Positions 42,575-53,718 are shown, counted from the stretch's first letter. The stretch is 64,000 nt of DNA from Stutzerimonas kunmingensis (GCF_021432085.1 NZ_CP090366.1:3534001-3598000); one strand, 5' to 3'. Notes: a model not told the origin generated them from the sequence alone. Program-made: numbers and translations.

Positions 42575-43792
42575 TTAAACGACGGCACCCAACTGGAAAA
42601 TCGGGAGATACATGGCAATGATCAAACCGCCGACCAGCACGCCCAGCACCGCCATGATCATTGGTTCCATCAGGGCAGTCAGCCCGTCAACCATGTTGTC
42701 GACTTCGTCTTCATAGAATGTCGCCACCTTCGCCAGCATTTCATCAAGGGCGCCGGACTCCTCGCCGATGGCGGTCATTTGGATCGCCATACTGGGAAAG
42801 GTGTCGGTCGTACGCATGGAGAAGTTGAGCTGCATACCACTCGAAACATCGCTCTTCACTTTCATCGTCGCATTGCGGAACACCACATTGCCCGTTGCTC
42901 CAGCGACCGAATCCAACGCATCTACCAATGGCACACCCGCAGCAAACGTAGTTGACAGGGTGCGAGCGAAACGCGCCACGGCGGATTTATAAAGAATGTC
43001 GCCGACCACAGGAACCTTGAGCAGAAAACGGTCAAATCCATTGCGAAAACGCTCCGATCTGCTATGGGCTGTTTTGAAGGCGTAAGCCGCCCCGAACATG
43101 ACGAGCAGCACCATATGCCACCAGGCCTGAAGCGCTTCGGATAAACCAATCACCATCAATGTAAACGCCGGGAGCTCCGCTCCGAAGTTTGCGAAAACAT
43201 CCTGAAACTGCGGAACCACCTTGATCAGCAAGATCGCCGAAACGATGATCGCAACCAGCACCACGGCAATAGGATAATTCATCGCCTTCTTGATCTTGGC
43301 TTTCAAGGCTTCGGTCTTTTCCTTATAGGTCGCCACCCGGTCCAGCAGAGTTTCCAGCGAGCCGGATTGCTCACCGGAATCTACCAAGTTGCAATAGAGA
43401 TCATCGAAGTACTGAGGCTTCTGGCGCAGTGCGGTTGCGAAACTATTACCCGCTGCGACCTCCTGCTTCAGATCATCCACCAGCTTTCGCATATTTGGGT
43501 TGTCAAAGCCTTCCCCGATAATATCGAAGGACTGCAGAAGCGGCACGCCCGCCTTCATCATGGTTGCCATCTGGCGAGTGAACAAGGCGATGTCCATCGG
43601 CTTGATCTTCTTGCCAGCACTGAACAATGAAACCGACTTCTTGCGCACCTTCTGCGGATTGACACCCTGCTTACGCAGCTGCGCCTTGACCAGCGCGGGG
43701 CTGACGCCGCTCAGCTCGCCCTTTATCTTCGCGCCCTGCTTGTTGGTGCCTTCCCAGGTGAACACACTGGTTTTAATCGCTTTCTGCGCCAT
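42575..43792 (-). CDS. pilC: Type IV pilus inner-membrane platform protein PilC
   Basis: A 405-residue GspF/PilC-family protein that couples the PilB and PilT motors to pilus assembly. Two GspF domains (about 70-195 and 275-397) each contain a cytoplasmic helical bundle; three transmembrane segments are visible (for example PIAVVLVAIIVSAILLIKVV and the C-terminal MIMAVLGVLVGGLIIAMYLPIF). Family motifs are FTRQMATMMKAGVPLLQSFD and FARTLSTTFAAGVPLVDALD. It follows pilB by one base. Confidence 0.96.
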   Translation of the reverse strand: MAQKAIKTSVFTWEGTNKQGAKIKGELSGVSPALVKAQLRKQGVNPQKVRKKSVSLFSAGKKIKPMDIALFTRQMATMMKAGVPLLQSFDIIGEGFDNPNMRKLVDDLKQEVAAGNSFATALRQKPQYFDDLYCNLVDSGEQSGSLETLLDRVATYKEKTEALKAKIKKAMNYPIAVVLVAIIVSAILLIKVVPQFQDVFANFGAELPAFTLMVIGLSEALQAWWHMVLLVMFGAAYAFKTAHSRSERFRNGFDRFLLKVPVVGDILYKSAVARFARTLSTTFAAGVPLVDALDSVAGATGNVVFRNATMKVKSDVSSGMQLNFSMRTTDTFPSMAIQMTAIGEESGALDEMLAKVATFYEDEVDNMVDGLTALMEPMIMAVLGVLVGGLIIAMYLPIFQLGAVV

Positions 43793-43793
43793 G

Positions 43794-45497
43794 TTAGTCC
43801 TTGGTCACCCGGTTCACTTCTTCCAGGCTTGTCACGCCCTGCATGGCCTTCACTAGGGCCGATGTACGCAGGTCGTTGAAGCCGTCTTTACGCATCTGGG
43901 TGGAAATGTCGATGGAGTTGCCGTCTTCCATGATAATCCTGGCCAGTGCCGGCGTGTTTTTAACCACTTCATAAATACCGACACGACCTTTGTAACCGCC
44001 TTTGCAATTATCGCAGCCGACCGGGCCGTAGATCTTGAACGTCCCAATTTTATCGGCAGGGAAACCTTCGCCCAGCAGCGCCTCGCGCGGCAGCTCCACC
44101 TCTTTCTTGCAACTGTTGCAAAGCTTGCGTGCCAGTCGCTGCGCGATGATCAGATTGACCGATGTCGCGATATTGAACGCGGCCACCCCCATATTGCGAA
44201 GACGGGTCAGGGTTTCCGCGGCGCTGTTGGTGTGTAGCGTCGACATGACCATGTGCCCCGTCTGCGCCGCCTTGATGGCGATCTCGGCGGTTTCCAGATC
44301 GCGAATCTCACCTACCATGATGATGTCCGGATCCTGACGCAGAAACGCGCGCAGCGCCTGGGAGAAATCCATCCCCTGGCGTGGATTGACGTTGACCTGG
44401 TTGATGCCTTCCAGGTTGATCTCTACAGGATCTTCTGCGGTCGAAATATTCACATCGACCGTATTCAGGATGTTCAGCCCGGTGTAGAGGGACACAGTCT
44501 TACCAGAGCCGGTCGGGCCGGTGACCAAGATCATGCCCTGCGGTTGCTTCAGGGCATTCATATAGAGCTCTTTCTGGTCTTCTTCATAGCCCAATGCATC
44601 GATACCCATTTGTGCACTGGACGGATCAAGGATTCGCATCACGATCTTCTCGCCCCAAAGCGTGGGCAGCGTATTGACGCGAAAATCAATTGCCTTGCTC
44701 TTGGACAGTTTCATCTTGATACGGCCGTCCTGAGGCTTGCGACGCTCGGAAATATCCAGCCCCGCCATCACCTTTAGGCGCGCAGAAATGCGCGGCGCCA
44801 GTTGAATCGGCGGCCGCGCGACCTCATGCAGAATGCCATCGGTACGGAGCCGTACGCGAAACGCCTTTTCATAAGGCTCGAAATGCAAGTCAGAAGAGCC
44901 GCCGCGAATAGCGTCAAGCAACATCTTATTGACAAAGCGAACAACCGGGGCATCGTCTGCCGCCTCACCTGCCTCATCATTTTTTACATCGTCCGACACG
45001 GTCTCGACGTCAACACCGTCCAGATCGACGTCGCCCAAGCCCTCCAGCCCCGTCGAACCGCCCTCGAAGAACTTGTCGATTGCATCACCAAGCTTGTCGT
45101 CCTCCACCAGGATCGCTTCTGTGTTTAGCCCCGTGCTGAACTGTATGTCAGTAACCGCCTGATGGTTAGCCGGATCAGAAACAGCCACATAAAGCTTATT
45201 GCCTCGCTTTGCAAGCGGTAGCGCTCGATGCTGGCGCGCCAACTTTTCGCTGACCAGATCCTTAGGCAGCGAGTCCTTGTCCAACGCAGATAGATCCAGC
45301 AGCGCTAAACCAAACTGCTCGGAAGCAAGCTCGGCAACTACCCCCCCCTTCGCAAGCCTGTTCTGCACCAGATAGGTAACTAGCGGCAGCTTGCTGCGCA
45401 ACGCTTGCACCTGCGCCTGCTGAGCGGCCTTCTCATCCAGCACGCCTGCCAACACCATCTGCCGGGCCAAGCCGGATAGGGGAATAGTTTCGCTCAT
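43794..45497 (-). CDS. pilB: Type IV pilus extension ATPase PilB
   Basis: A 567-residue hexameric ATPase that drives pilin polymerisation. An N-terminal N1/MshEN-like domain covers residues 1 to about 150. The ATPase core has Walker A GPTGSGKTVSLYTGL near residue 330, Asp box and Walker B IIMVGEIRDLETAEIA, and His box TGHMVMSTLHTNSA. A tetracysteine zinc motif is present: C-N-S-C near 455 and C-D-N-C near 495. First gene of pilB-pilC-pilD and divergent from pilA. Confidence 0.96.
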   Translation of the reverse strand: MSETIPLSGLARQMVLAGVLDEKAAQQAQVQALRSKLPLVTYLVQNRLAKGGVVAELASEQFGLALLDLSALDKDSLPKDLVSEKLARQHRALPLAKRGNKLYVAVSDPANHQAVTDIQFSTGLNTEAILVEDDKLGDAIDKFFEGGSTGLEGLGDVDLDGVDVETVSDDVKNDEAGEAADDAPVVRFVNKMLLDAIRGGSSDLHFEPYEKAFRVRLRTDGILHEVARPPIQLAPRISARLKVMAGLDISERRKPQDGRIKMKLSKSKAIDFRVNTLPTLWGEKIVMRILDPSSAQMGIDALGYEEDQKELYMNALKQPQGMILVTGPTGSGKTVSLYTGLNILNTVDVNISTAEDPVEINLEGINQVNVNPRQGMDFSQALRAFLRQDPDIIMVGEIRDLETAEIAIKAAQTGHMVMSTLHTNSAAETLTRLRNMGVAAFNIATSVNLIIAQRLARKLCNSCKKEVELPREALLGEGFPADKIGTFKIYGPVGCDNCKGGYKGRVGIYEVVKNTPALARIIMEDGNSIDISTQMRKDGFNDLRTSALVKAMQGVTSLEEVNRVTKD

Positions 45498-45769
45498 GAC
45501 GGTCTCGTTCCAATCTGTGCCCGCCTTATAGCGCAGTTGTCAACGACTGGAAACAACGCCGGCAACAAGTGACGCTACTGGTCACATATTGACGCGCGGA
45601 TAGCGAATCGGCCCCCTCTAATAACGTGGGTGATAACCAGCAGCTACCTTAACGACCCAAAGCCATGAACCGGGCACACGGCAGCTCGTGCTCGCTCCGA
45701 CGAGAGTTCCGGCATAAATAGTTGCGGTGCTTCACATTAGCAACCGCGCCATTCGTCCCTTCCGAAAAC
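45498..45769. other. pilB/pilA divergent regulatory region
   Basis: No gene is supported between pilB and the pilA promoter. A minus-strand TATAAG at 45525-45530, 28 bases before the pilB ATG, is a possible -10; its -35 is weak. This stretch should also hold the PilR enhancer for pilA, but I could not identify its half-sites with confidence. Confidence 0.35.
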
Positions 45770-45784
45770 TGGCACGCCAGATGC
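45770..45784 (+). promoter_or_regulatory. Sigma54 (RpoN) promoter of pilA
   Basis: TGGCACG-CCAG-ATGC: the -24 GG and -12 GC dinucleotides are separated by ten bases, and the first heptamer is a perfect consensus match. Transcription would start near 45796, about 34 bases before the pilA ATG. It implies control by RpoN and, by analogy with P. aeruginosa, PilS-PilR. Confidence 0.8.
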
Positions 45785-45829
45785 TTTGCCATTTCCAGGC
45801 ACACAGCCTCAACACCCAAGGAGATTCAA

Positions 45830-46297
45830 ATGAAAGCTCAAATGCAGAAAGGCTTCACCCTGATTGAATTAATGATCGTCGTTGCGATCATCGGGATTTT
45901 GGCTGCAGTAGCATTGCCGGCCTACCAAGACTACACAGTGCGTGCCAAGGTCTCGGAAGGCATGATCGCCGCTAGCTCACTTAAAATCGGCGTAACTGAT
46001 GTGTTTGCCGACAACGGAATCGCTGGTGTTACCGCCTACTCTGCAGTAGTTGCTGCAGATCAACCCAACCTCGTCACCGATCTAATTACCGCCGTTGCTG
46101 TTGATGCTGGCAATGGCACCATCTCAATTACCATGGGTGGGATTCCGCAACTTGGCGGAACCAACGTCCTAGCCTTCGTACCGGAGATCAACGGCGCCGC
46201 AATTGCAGATAACAACTCGACCGGTTCGATTACTTGGGATTGTGGTAGCGCCACAACCACCATCATTGATAAGTTCCTGCCAGCCAACTGCCGCTAA
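45830..46297 (+). CDS. pilA: Type IV major pilin PilA
   Basis: A 155-residue prepilin. The leader ends MQKG, and the PilD cleavage site [23 protein letters not shown] is complete, with the conserved Glu5 of the mature protein. The C-terminal disulfide loop spans the two cysteines in [25 protein letters not shown] at 45818 sets the ATG. The globular part is Thr/Ala/Val-rich with lower GC than flanking genes, as usual for a variable surface antigen. An RpoN promoter precedes it and a terminator follows. Confidence 0.95.
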   Translation: MKAQMQKGFTLIELMIVVAIIGILAAVALPAYQDYTVRAKVSEGMIAASSLKIGVTDVFADNGIAGVTAYSAVVAADQPNLVTDLITAVAVDAGNGTISITMGGIPQLGGTNVLAFVPEINGAAIADNNSTGSITWDCGSATTTIIDKFLPANCR

Positions 46298-46361
46298 TCA
46301 AAGAAGCGTAGTCCTGCCGGTTCGACTAGAACTTCAGGGCCCACTTCCGCTTCCGCCAGCA

Positions 46362-46390
46362 AACCCCGCCCTCATCGGTGGGGTTTTTTT
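46362..46390 (+). terminator. Intrinsic terminator after pilA
   Basis: AACCCCGCC and the G-rich arm GGTGGGGTT pair around a short loop and run into seven to eight Ts. It ends the abundant pilA mRNA before the accessory gene. Confidence 0.85.
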
Positions 46391-46509
46391 ACCATACCAG
46401 TAATACCCAATGCTCGCTGCGCGCAGTTTGCAACAGTCCCCGCCTCGTCATAACGCACTCAGATTGCGACCCGCAATCCTACAACACGATTATGTCACTG
46501 GAGTTCAGC

Positions 46510-47244
46510 ATGCCCACGCGCATTGTGGCTTTCTTGATTCATCTGACCGTCTCGGCCGTTATCGCGCTGATAGCCGCACTGCTCGTATACCGACTCTGGT
46601 ATCCAGCCCCACTACATGAAGCACTAGGCGTCACCCGTATATTCCTATTATTGCTGCTGGTCGATATAACCCTCGGCCCAATTTTTACATTAGTGATATT
46701 TAAAGTCGGCAAGAAGACTCTCGTGACGGACATATTAGCAATCGGGTGCCTGCAATTGAGCGCGCTAGGCTATGGCCTCTGGACCGTCGCGGAAGGACGC
46801 CCAGTTTGGATTGTTTACAACTCCGATCGCTTCGATGTGGTAACGGTGGTGGATATCGACATCCGTCAACTGGACAAAGCACTCGCTCAATATCGAAGTA
46901 TTCCCTGGTCCGGCCCCAAATGGGTCGGAGCAGTAAAGCCTGATGATCCCGAACAACGGAACCATATCCTCTTCGAAGCCCTACAGGGCGGTAGCGACAT
47001 AGCACAACGCCCCCACCTCTACCGACCGCTGACCGAAATGGCCGAAGCCATACGAAAGCGCGCACTACCGCTGGAGAAACTCATCGATGTAAACGACAGA
47101 ACAACAGTTCGCAGTGCACTTCAAAACTGGCCAAGAGCTTCATCCTGGGTACCGCTGATGGCACGTGACAAACCAATGGTGGTGTTGCTCGGCGAAGATA
47201 AGAATGAGGTGATAGCCATCATCGATCTAAAACCGTGGAGATAA
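46510..47244 (+). CDS. TfpX/TfpZ-family type IV pilin accessory protein
   Basis: A 244-residue inner-membrane protein. Features of the TfpX/TfpZ family are an N-terminal RIVAFLIHLTVSAVIALIAA helix, VYRLWYPAPLHEALGV, a FLLLLLVDITLGPIFTLVIF helix, and DILAIGCLQLSALGYGLWTV followed by a soluble C-terminal domain with GRPVWIVYNSDRFDVV. Such genes sit immediately after particular pilin alleles in Pseudomonas and modulate pilus assembly for that pilin. GGAG at 46500-46503 supports the ATG at 46510; an in-frame ATG at 46492 is an alternative. Which of TfpX or TfpZ it is cannot be decided here. Confidence 0.85.
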   Translation: MPTRIVAFLIHLTVSAVIALIAALLVYRLWYPAPLHEALGVTRIFLLLLLVDITLGPIFTLVIFKVGKKTLVTDILAIGCLQLSALGYGLWTVAEGRPVWIVYNSDRFDVVTVVDIDIRQLDKALAQYRSIPWSGPKWVGAVKPDDPEQRNHILFEALQGGSDIAQRPHLYRPLTEMAEAIRKRALPLEKLIDVNDRTTVRSALQNWPRASSWVPLMARDKPMVVLLGEDKNEVIAIIDLKPWR

Positions 47245-47276
47245 CCCTCCAACATGGTTTTGAGAACTGGCTAGTG

Positions 47277-47286
47277 CCCCCCCCCC
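47277..47286 (+). repeat. Ten-base C homopolymer
   Basis: A run of ten Cs lies 32 bases after the pilin accessory gene. It is outside any coding region I support. It is prone to slippage and to length errors in sequencing. Confidence 0.8.
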
Positions 47287-47332
47287 GCACGAGCATTTTG
47301 GCTGAGCTTTGCGGTTAAGAAAGTCCCAGCAG

Positions 47333-47358
47333 GTTTCAATCCGCTGGCAGATTGAAAC
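47333..47358 (-). terminator. Hairpin after cysNC
   Basis: GTTTCAATC and GATTGAAAC form a perfect 9-bp stem with an 8-base loop, eight bases after the cysNC stop on the minus strand. A CTTTCTT follows only after a further ten bases, so intrinsic termination is uncertain. Confidence 0.5.
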
Positions 47359-47366
47359 TCGCCACT

Positions 47367-49265
47367 TCAGATCAACCCACGCTCACGCAGCAGCTGGATC
47401 ACCTGCCTAACCCCCTCTTCAAGGCTCGACATCTCGCTATCCACGATGATATCCGCTCCCAGCGGCACATCGTACGGGAAAGACTCTCCCGGAATGTTAT
47501 CCCCGCCCGCCGCATACAACCCCTGCGGATCGCGCTGGCGGCAGGCTTGCGGGGATGCCTGGACGTAGACGGTGATCAGGCGCTCAGCGCCGATCAGTGC
47601 CTTGGCCTGTTCGCGCCCTTCGGCATCAGGGGCTACGAATGCGGCCAGGGTGATCAGGCCCGCTTCGTTGAATTGACGTGCGACGTGGGCGGCGCGGCGC
47701 CAGTTCTCGGTACGGCCGGCGCGATCCTGCGGTAGGCCTTTGTTGAGGTCGTGGCGCAGGTTCTGGCCATCGAGCACGTAAACCGCGCGGCCCATATCGA
47801 ACAGCTTGCGCTCCACCGCATAAGCCAGCGTGCTCTTGCCGGCGCCGGAAAGGCCGGTAAACAGCACGGTCGCCGGTTGTTGGCCGAAGCGAGTGGCGCG
47901 TTCCTCGGTAGACACGTGCGCCAGCGCACCGTGATGACCGCCCGATCCATGGGCAACCGGTTCGGCGATGATCATGCCGGCGCCGACGGTGCCATTGGTG
48001 AGACGATCAATGACGATGAAAGCGCCGGTCGTGCGGTTCTGCGCGTAACCATCGAGCGCGATAGGCGCATCCAGGCTGATTTTGACCTTGCCGATCTCGT
48101 TGAGCTGCAGGCTGCTCGCGGCACCCTGCTCCAAGGTGTTCACATCAATCTTGTGGGCGATGCTGGCAATCGAGCCCGGCACGTAGCTGGTGGCACGCTT
48201 GATGTCGTACTTTTTGCCCGGCAGCATCGGCTCTTCGCCCATCCACACCAGCATGGCCTCGAAGCTGTCGGCGATACGTGGGCGACTGTCCGCATGTACC
48301 AGCATGTCGCCGCGCGAGACATCGATTTCGTCTTCCAGCGTCAGGGTGACGGCTTCACCCGGCGTCGCCTGCTCGAGCTCGCCATCGAAGGTGACGATGG
48401 ACTTCACCCGGCTGGTCTTGCCGGACGGTAGCACAGCAATTTCGTCACCCTTGCGCACGATACCGCTGGCCAGGGTGCCGGCGAAGCCACGGAAGTTCAG
48501 ATTCGGGCGGTTGACGTACTGCACCGGGAAGCGCAGGTCATCGAAGTTACGGTCACCGGCGATCTCGACACTCTCCAGAATCTCCATCAGCGACTGCCCC
48601 TCGTACCAAGGCGCACGCTCGCTGCGATTGACCACATTGTCGCCCTTCAGCGCCGACATCGGCACGAAGTGCAGGGACGATGGCTTGAGCTCGATGCGAT
48701 CGGCGAATGCCAGGTAGTCGGCCTTGATCTTCTCGAACACGTCCTGATCGAAGTTCATCAGGTCCATCTTGTTGATGGCGACGACGATATGCTTGATGCC
48801 CAACAACGAGGTAATGAAGCTGTGACGCTTGGTCTGGGTCTGCACGCCGTAGCGGGCATCGACCAGAATGATCGCCAGGTCGCAGGTCGACGCACCGGTC
48901 GCCATGTTGCGCGTGTACTGCTCATGGCCAGGAGTATCGGCAATGATGAACTTGCGCTTGGCGGTACTGAAATAACGGTAGGCAACGTCGATGGTGATGC
49001 CTTGCTCGCGCTCGGCCTGCAGACCGTCAACCAGAAGCGCCAGATCGACGTCTTCGCCGGTGGTACCGACCTTCTTGGAGTCGCGGGTGATCGCTTCGAG
49101 ATGGTCCTCGTAGATCATCTTCGAATCATGCAGCAGACGGCCGATCAGCGTGCTCTTGCCGTCATCGACGTTGCCGCAGGTCAGGAAACGCAGGAGTTCC
49201 TTGCGCTCGTGTTGCGCCAGGTAGGCGAGGATGTCCTCGCTGATCAGTTCGGATTGATGACTCAT
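47367..49265 (-). CDS. cysNC: Bifunctional sulfate adenylyltransferase large subunit / adenylylsulfate kinase
   Basis: A 632-residue fusion. Residues 1 to about 440 are CysN, an EF-Tu-like GTPase regulating ATP sulfurylase (P-loop GNVDDGKS at 31-38, [16 protein letters not shown]). Residues about 445-632 are CysC, APS kinase ([17 protein letters not shown] near 460, [32 protein letters not shown]). Together with CysD it makes PAPS from sulfate. The fused form is usual in pseudomonads. It follows cysD by 11 bases. Confidence 0.97.
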   Translation of the reverse strand: MSHQSELISEDILAYLAQHERKELLRFLTCGNVDDGKSTLIGRLLHDSKMIYEDHLEAITRDSKKVGTTGEDVDLALLVDGLQAEREQGITIDVAYRYFSTAKRKFIIADTPGHEQYTRNMATGASTCDLAIILVDARYGVQTQTKRHSFITSLLGIKHIVVAINKMDLMNFDQDVFEKIKADYLAFADRIELKPSSLHFVPMSALKGDNVVNRSERAPWYEGQSLMEILESVEIAGDRNFDDLRFPVQYVNRPNLNFRGFAGTLASGIVRKGDEIAVLPSGKTSRVKSIVTFDGELEQATPGEAVTLTLEDEIDVSRGDMLVHADSRPRIADSFEAMLVWMGEEPMLPGKKYDIKRATSYVPGSIASIAHKIDVNTLEQGAASSLQLNEIGKVKISLDAPIALDGYAQNRTTGAFIVIDRLTNGTVGAGMIIAEPVAHGSGGHHGALAHVSTEERATRFGQQPATVLFTGLSGAGKSTLAYAVERKLFDMGRAVYVLDGQNLRHDLNKGLPQDRAGRTENWRRAAHVARQFNEAGLITLAAFVAPDAEGREQAKALIGAERLITVYVQASPQACRQRDPQGLYAAGGDNIPGESFPYDVPLGADIIVDSEMSSLEEGVRQVIQLLRERGLI

Positions 49266-49276
49266 GATGCGCTTCC

Positions 49277-50194
49277 TTAGAAATAACCCTGGCGTTTCTT
49301 TTCTTCCATCGAGCCGGTGGCGTCATGGTCGATGACGCGCCCCTGGCGCTCGGAAGTGCGGGTCAGGAGCATCTCCTGGATGATTTCCGGCAGGCTGGTC
49401 GCGGTCGACTCGACCGCACCGGTGAGCGGGTAGCAGCCGAGGGTGCGGAAGCGGACCATGCGTTTTTCGATGCGCCCTTTTTCCTCATCGGTGAGGTGCT
49501 CGAGAATCCGCTCATCGTCGATCATGATCAGCGTGCCGTTCTTCTCGATGACTTCCCGCTCGGCAGCGAAGTACAGCGGCACGATCGGGATCTGCTCAAG
49601 GTAGATGTATTGCCAGATGTCCAATTCAGTCCAGTTGGAGAGCGGGAACACGCGGATCGACTCGCCCTTCTTGACCTTGCCGTTGTAGAGATTCCACAGC
49701 TCAGGGCGCTGGTTCTTCGGATCCCAGCGGTGCTTGCTGTCACGGAAGGAGTAGACACGCTCCTTGGCGCGGGATTTTTCCTCGTCGCGACGGGCACCAC
49801 CGAAGGCAGCGTCGAAGCCGTACTTGTCCAGCGCCTGCTTGAGTCCTTCGGTCTTCATGACGTCGGTGTGCTTGGCACTGCCATACGTGAAGGGATTCAT
49901 GTCCTGCGCCACACCCTCGGGGTTGATGTGGGTGATCAGCTCAAGGCCCATCTCCTCGACCATCTTGGTGCGGAAGCTGTACATCTCCTGGAACTTCCAG
50001 CGGGTGTCGACATGCAGCACCGGGAACGGCAGCTTGCCAGGGAAGAAGGCCTTGCGCGCCAGGTGCAGCATTACGGCCGAATCTTTGCCGATGGAATACA
50101 GCATCACCGGGTTGCCGAACTCTGCAGCGACCTCACGAATGATATGGATGCTTTCCGCCTCCAGCTGTTTCAGATGCGTCAGTTTGTCGACCAT
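49277..50194 (-). CDS. cysD: Sulfate adenylyltransferase small subunit
   Basis: A 305-residue PP-loop ATP pyrophosphatase family enzyme that adenylates sulfate in complex with CysN. The modified P-loop [12 protein letters not shown] begins at residue 34. Also present are [18 protein letters not shown], the [20 protein letters not shown] segment and [15 protein letters not shown]. Length is standard. The leader upstream (50195-50379) has a palindrome at 50281; CysB control is expected but no defined CysB site could be named. Confidence 0.97.
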   Translation of the reverse strand: MVDKLTHLKQLEAESIHIIREVAAEFGNPVMLYSIGKDSAVMLHLARKAFFPGKLPFPVLHVDTRWKFQEMYSFRTKMVEEMGLELITHINPEGVAQDMNPFTYGSAKHTDVMKTEGLKQALDKYGFDAAFGGARRDEEKSRAKERVYSFRDSKHRWDPKNQRPELWNLYNGKVKKGESIRVFPLSNWTELDIWQYIYLEQIPIVPLYFAAEREVIEKNGTLIMIDDERILEHLTDEEKGRIEKRMVRFRTLGCYPLTGAVESTATSLPEIIQEMLLTRTSERQGRVIDHDATGSMEEKKRQGYF

Positions 50195-50280
50195 GGCTAC
50201 TCACGATTTGGCAGATGGACGGCCGGCCGGCCGTGGAATGGTCGCAACTCTAACACGACCTTCAATTCTAATCAGGCCGC

Positions 50281-50296
50281 CTTTTAGACCTAAAAG
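50281..50296. promoter_or_regulatory. Perfect palindrome upstream of cysD
   Basis: CTTTTAG-AC-CTAAAAG, two 7-base arms around a 2-base centre, 87 bases before the cysD ATG and next to the AT-rich AGCTATAGATTTATATC. It has the form of an operator for a dimeric repressor or activator. The regulator is unknown. Confidence 0.45.
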
Positions 50297-50379
50297 CTAT
50301 AGATTTATATCGACTCTCCGCCGTGCCACGGGACCGTGAGATGAGGGCTCCACGACTCACTGCGCTTGTAGAACAAGCT

Positions 50380-51138
50380 TTACGCGGGGTTTGGGCAATC
50401 AATGAATTGGTGCTCGATGCCGAAGCGTCTTGCTAGGTACTCACCCAGCGCGCGGACCCCATAGCGCTCTGTCGCGTGATGGCCGGCAGCGAAGAAGCTC
50501 AGGCCATTTTCACGAGCGATATGTGCCGTGGGTTCGGAGATTTCACCGGTGATATAGGCGTCTACTCCGGCCGCCACAGCCTGATCGATATAGCCTTGGG
50601 CACCACCGGTACACCAGGCGACACGTCGAATCGGGCGGTCGCCGGCGACCATCAGCGGCTCCCGACCAAGCACGTCATGGATCCGACGCATGAACTCAGC
50701 CGGCGCCAGCGGTTTCTCAAGGGAGCCCACCAGCCCCACCGAGCGCGGATTGCCCGGCTCCAGCGGACCGTCGGAGCGAAGACCGAGCAGTACGCCCAAT
50801 CGGGCGTTGTTGCCAACCTCGGGGTGGACATCGAGTGGCAGGTGGTACGCCAGCAGGCTGATATCGTTGCTCAGCAAGGTTTTCAGGCGGCGCTGCTTCA
50901 TGCCGACGACGCGGGCATCTTCGTTTTTCCAGAAATACCCATGGTGGACCAGGACCACATCGGCGCCCGCCTCGACTGCCGCATCCAGTAATGCCTGGCT
51001 GGCCGTCACACCGCTGACGATCCGCGCCACCTGAGGACGCCCTTCGACCTGCAGACCATTGGGGCAGTAATCGGCAATCCTCGCGGCATCCAGATACCGG
51101 TCTGCTTCCTGAACCAGGGCAGTGAGCGCAACAGTCAT
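50380..51138 (-). CDS. Nif3-like dinuclear metal centre protein (YbgI family)
   Basis: A 252-residue protein of the NIF3/DUF34 family, which forms a hexameric toroid with two metals per subunit. Conserved histidines and acids appear in ADVVLVHHGYFWKNEDARVVG, LLAYHLPLDVHPEVGNN and the C-terminal GHHATERYGVRALGEYL. Function remains uncertain; hydrolase or metal-chaperone roles have been proposed for relatives, including GTP cyclohydrolase-like annotation. ATG 51138 (MTVALTALVQEAD) is used because the extension upstream lacks family likeness. Divergent from algW, as in P. aeruginosa. Confidence 0.9.
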   Translation of the reverse strand: MTVALTALVQEADRYLDAARIADYCPNGLQVEGRPQVARIVSGVTASQALLDAAVEAGADVVLVHHGYFWKNEDARVVGMKQRRLKTLLSNDISLLAYHLPLDVHPEVGNNARLGVLLGLRSDGPLEPGNPRSVGLVGSLEKPLAPAEFMRRIHDVLGREPLMVAGDRPIRRVAWCTGGAQGYIDQAVAAGVDAYITGEISEPTAHIARENGLSFFAAGHHATERYGVRALGEYLARRFGIEHQFIDCPNPA

Positions 51139-51237
51139 GGCAACCTCTTGGTAGATGAGACACGGCTCGATAGATTTCTCGTCGAACCGCCGCGGCAAAT
51201 CATGCACACATGAAGCTGCATTTCAGTTAGAGCTTCG

Positions 51238-51243
51238 TATAAT
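51238..51243 (+). promoter_or_regulatory. Putative algW -10 box
   Basis: TATAAT 56 bases before the algW ATG. The -35 at normal spacing is poor. Confidence 0.4.
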
Positions 51244-51299
51244 GCCGCCACCTTAAGGGGCGCTCCACGCGCCCGCAACTCTGTCCGGACCCCTGCGCG

Positions 51300-52454
<1,155 letters not shown>

Positions 52455-52559
52455 CGATGACGCTCCTGCCAAAAGAGGGAAATGCCGCAACATGCTGCGC
52501 CCCTTCCACCGCCAGGTCGGCAAGGGCATGCAGTAAGCCTGCCCGAACCAGACTCAGCG

Positions 52560-53606
52560 TCAGCCGAGCGCAGCCAACAGCGCGTGATTCTGCTCCGGCG
52601 TACCGATGGTGATACGCAAGAACTGCTCGATACGTGGCTGCTTGAAATGCCGCACGATCACGCCCTGCTCGCGCAGGCTCGCGGCTACCGCGGCCGCATC
52701 GCGCTGCGGATGGCGTGCGAAAATGAAGTTCGCCGCCGATGGCAGAACCTCGAACCCCAGCCCCTGCATCGCCGTGACTACCGCCTCGCGACTGTCGATG
52801 ACCTGCTGACAGGTCTGCTGGAAATGGGCGCGATCCTCGAACGCCGCCGCGGCGCCGGCGATGGCGATACGGTCCAGCGGGTAGGAATTGAAGCTGTTCT
52901 TGATCCGCTCCAGCGCCTCGATCAGATCCGGATGGCCGACCGCCAGCCCCACCCGAAGACCGGCCAGCGAACGCGACTTGGACAGCGTCTGCGTCACCAG
53001 CAGATTCGGATAACGGTCCACCAATGCGATGGCAGACTCACCGCCGAAATCCACATAGGCCTCATCGATCAGCACCACGGATTCAGTGTTCGCCTGCAAT
53101 AGCTGCTCGATCGCCTGAAGTGGAAGCAGGCAGCCAGTCGGCGCATTCGGGTTAGGGAAGATGATGCCGCCGTTCGGCCGGTTGTAATCGGCCACATCGA
53201 TCTGGAACTGTTCATCGAGCGCGACGGTTTCGTAGGCGATGCCATACAGCCCACAGTACACCGGGTAGAAGCTGTAGCTGATATCAGGAAACAGCAGCGG
53301 GCGGTCATGCTGGAACAAACCATGAAAGGCATGGGCTAGCACTTCGTCCGAGCCATTGCCGACGAAGACCTGAGCTGGGCACACACCGTAATATTCGGCC
53401 ACGGCGTGCTTCAGCCGCTCGCCGTTCGGGTCCGGATACAGCCGCAGACCGTCGTTGAGCTCGGCCTGCATCGCGGTGATCGCACGTGGCGATGGGCCAT
53501 AGGGGTTCTCGTTGGTGTTGAGCTTGACCAGCTTGCTCAGCTTGGGCTGCTCACCCGGCACATAGGGCACCAGGTCCTTGACGAAGGGGCTCCAGAATTT
53601 GCTCAT
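52560..53606 (-). CDS. hisC: Histidinol-phosphate aminotransferase
   Basis: A 348-residue fold-type I PLP aminotransferase converting imidazole acetol phosphate to histidinol phosphate. The PLP lysine is Lys210 in [23 protein letters not shown] (152-158) and DEAYVDFGG are also present. The ATG at 53606 ([19 protein letters not shown]) is preceded by GAGGAGAGAAGGG on the minus strand. It is the last gene of murA-hisG-hisD-hisC and lies 112 bases after hisD. Confidence 0.96.
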   Translation of the reverse strand: MSKFWSPFVKDLVPYVPGEQPKLSKLVKLNTNENPYGPSPRAITAMQAELNDGLRLYPDPNGERLKHAVAEYYGVCPAQVFVGNGSDEVLAHAFHGLFQHDRPLLFPDISYSFYPVYCGLYGIAYETVALDEQFQIDVADYNRPNGGIIFPNPNAPTGCLLPLQAIEQLLQANTESVVLIDEAYVDFGGESAIALVDRYPNLLVTQTLSKSRSLAGLRVGLAVGHPDLIEALERIKNSFNSYPLDRIAIAGAAAAFEDRAHFQQTCQQVIDSREAVVTAMQGLGFEVLPSAANFIFARHPQRDAAAVAASLREQGVIVRHFKQPRIEQFLRITIGTPEQNHALLAALG

Positions 53607-53718
53607 CTGCCCTTCTCTCCTCGAAAGTGATCGGTTGGTCGTGAGGCGATAGTTCAAAACGCGTTGCCGAGTGGCGACGGCGAACGGGCATGAGCCAGTC
53701 CGTGCCGGCCGCCCAGCG

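Noticed and set aside
47333-47358. CRISPR-like repeat (GTTTCAATC ... ATTGAAAC)
   Set aside because: The ends resemble some CRISPR repeats, but there is a single copy, no regularly spaced array and no cas gene in the window.
45498-47366. tRNA-Thr next to the pilin genes, as in P. aeruginosa
   Set aside because: No cloverleaf, no GGTTCGA T-arm and no CCA-like end could be found in this interval.
50195-50379. Riboswitch (for example SAM type) in the cysD leader
   Set aside because: No recognised riboswitch core was found; only a short palindrome and an AT-rich block are present.
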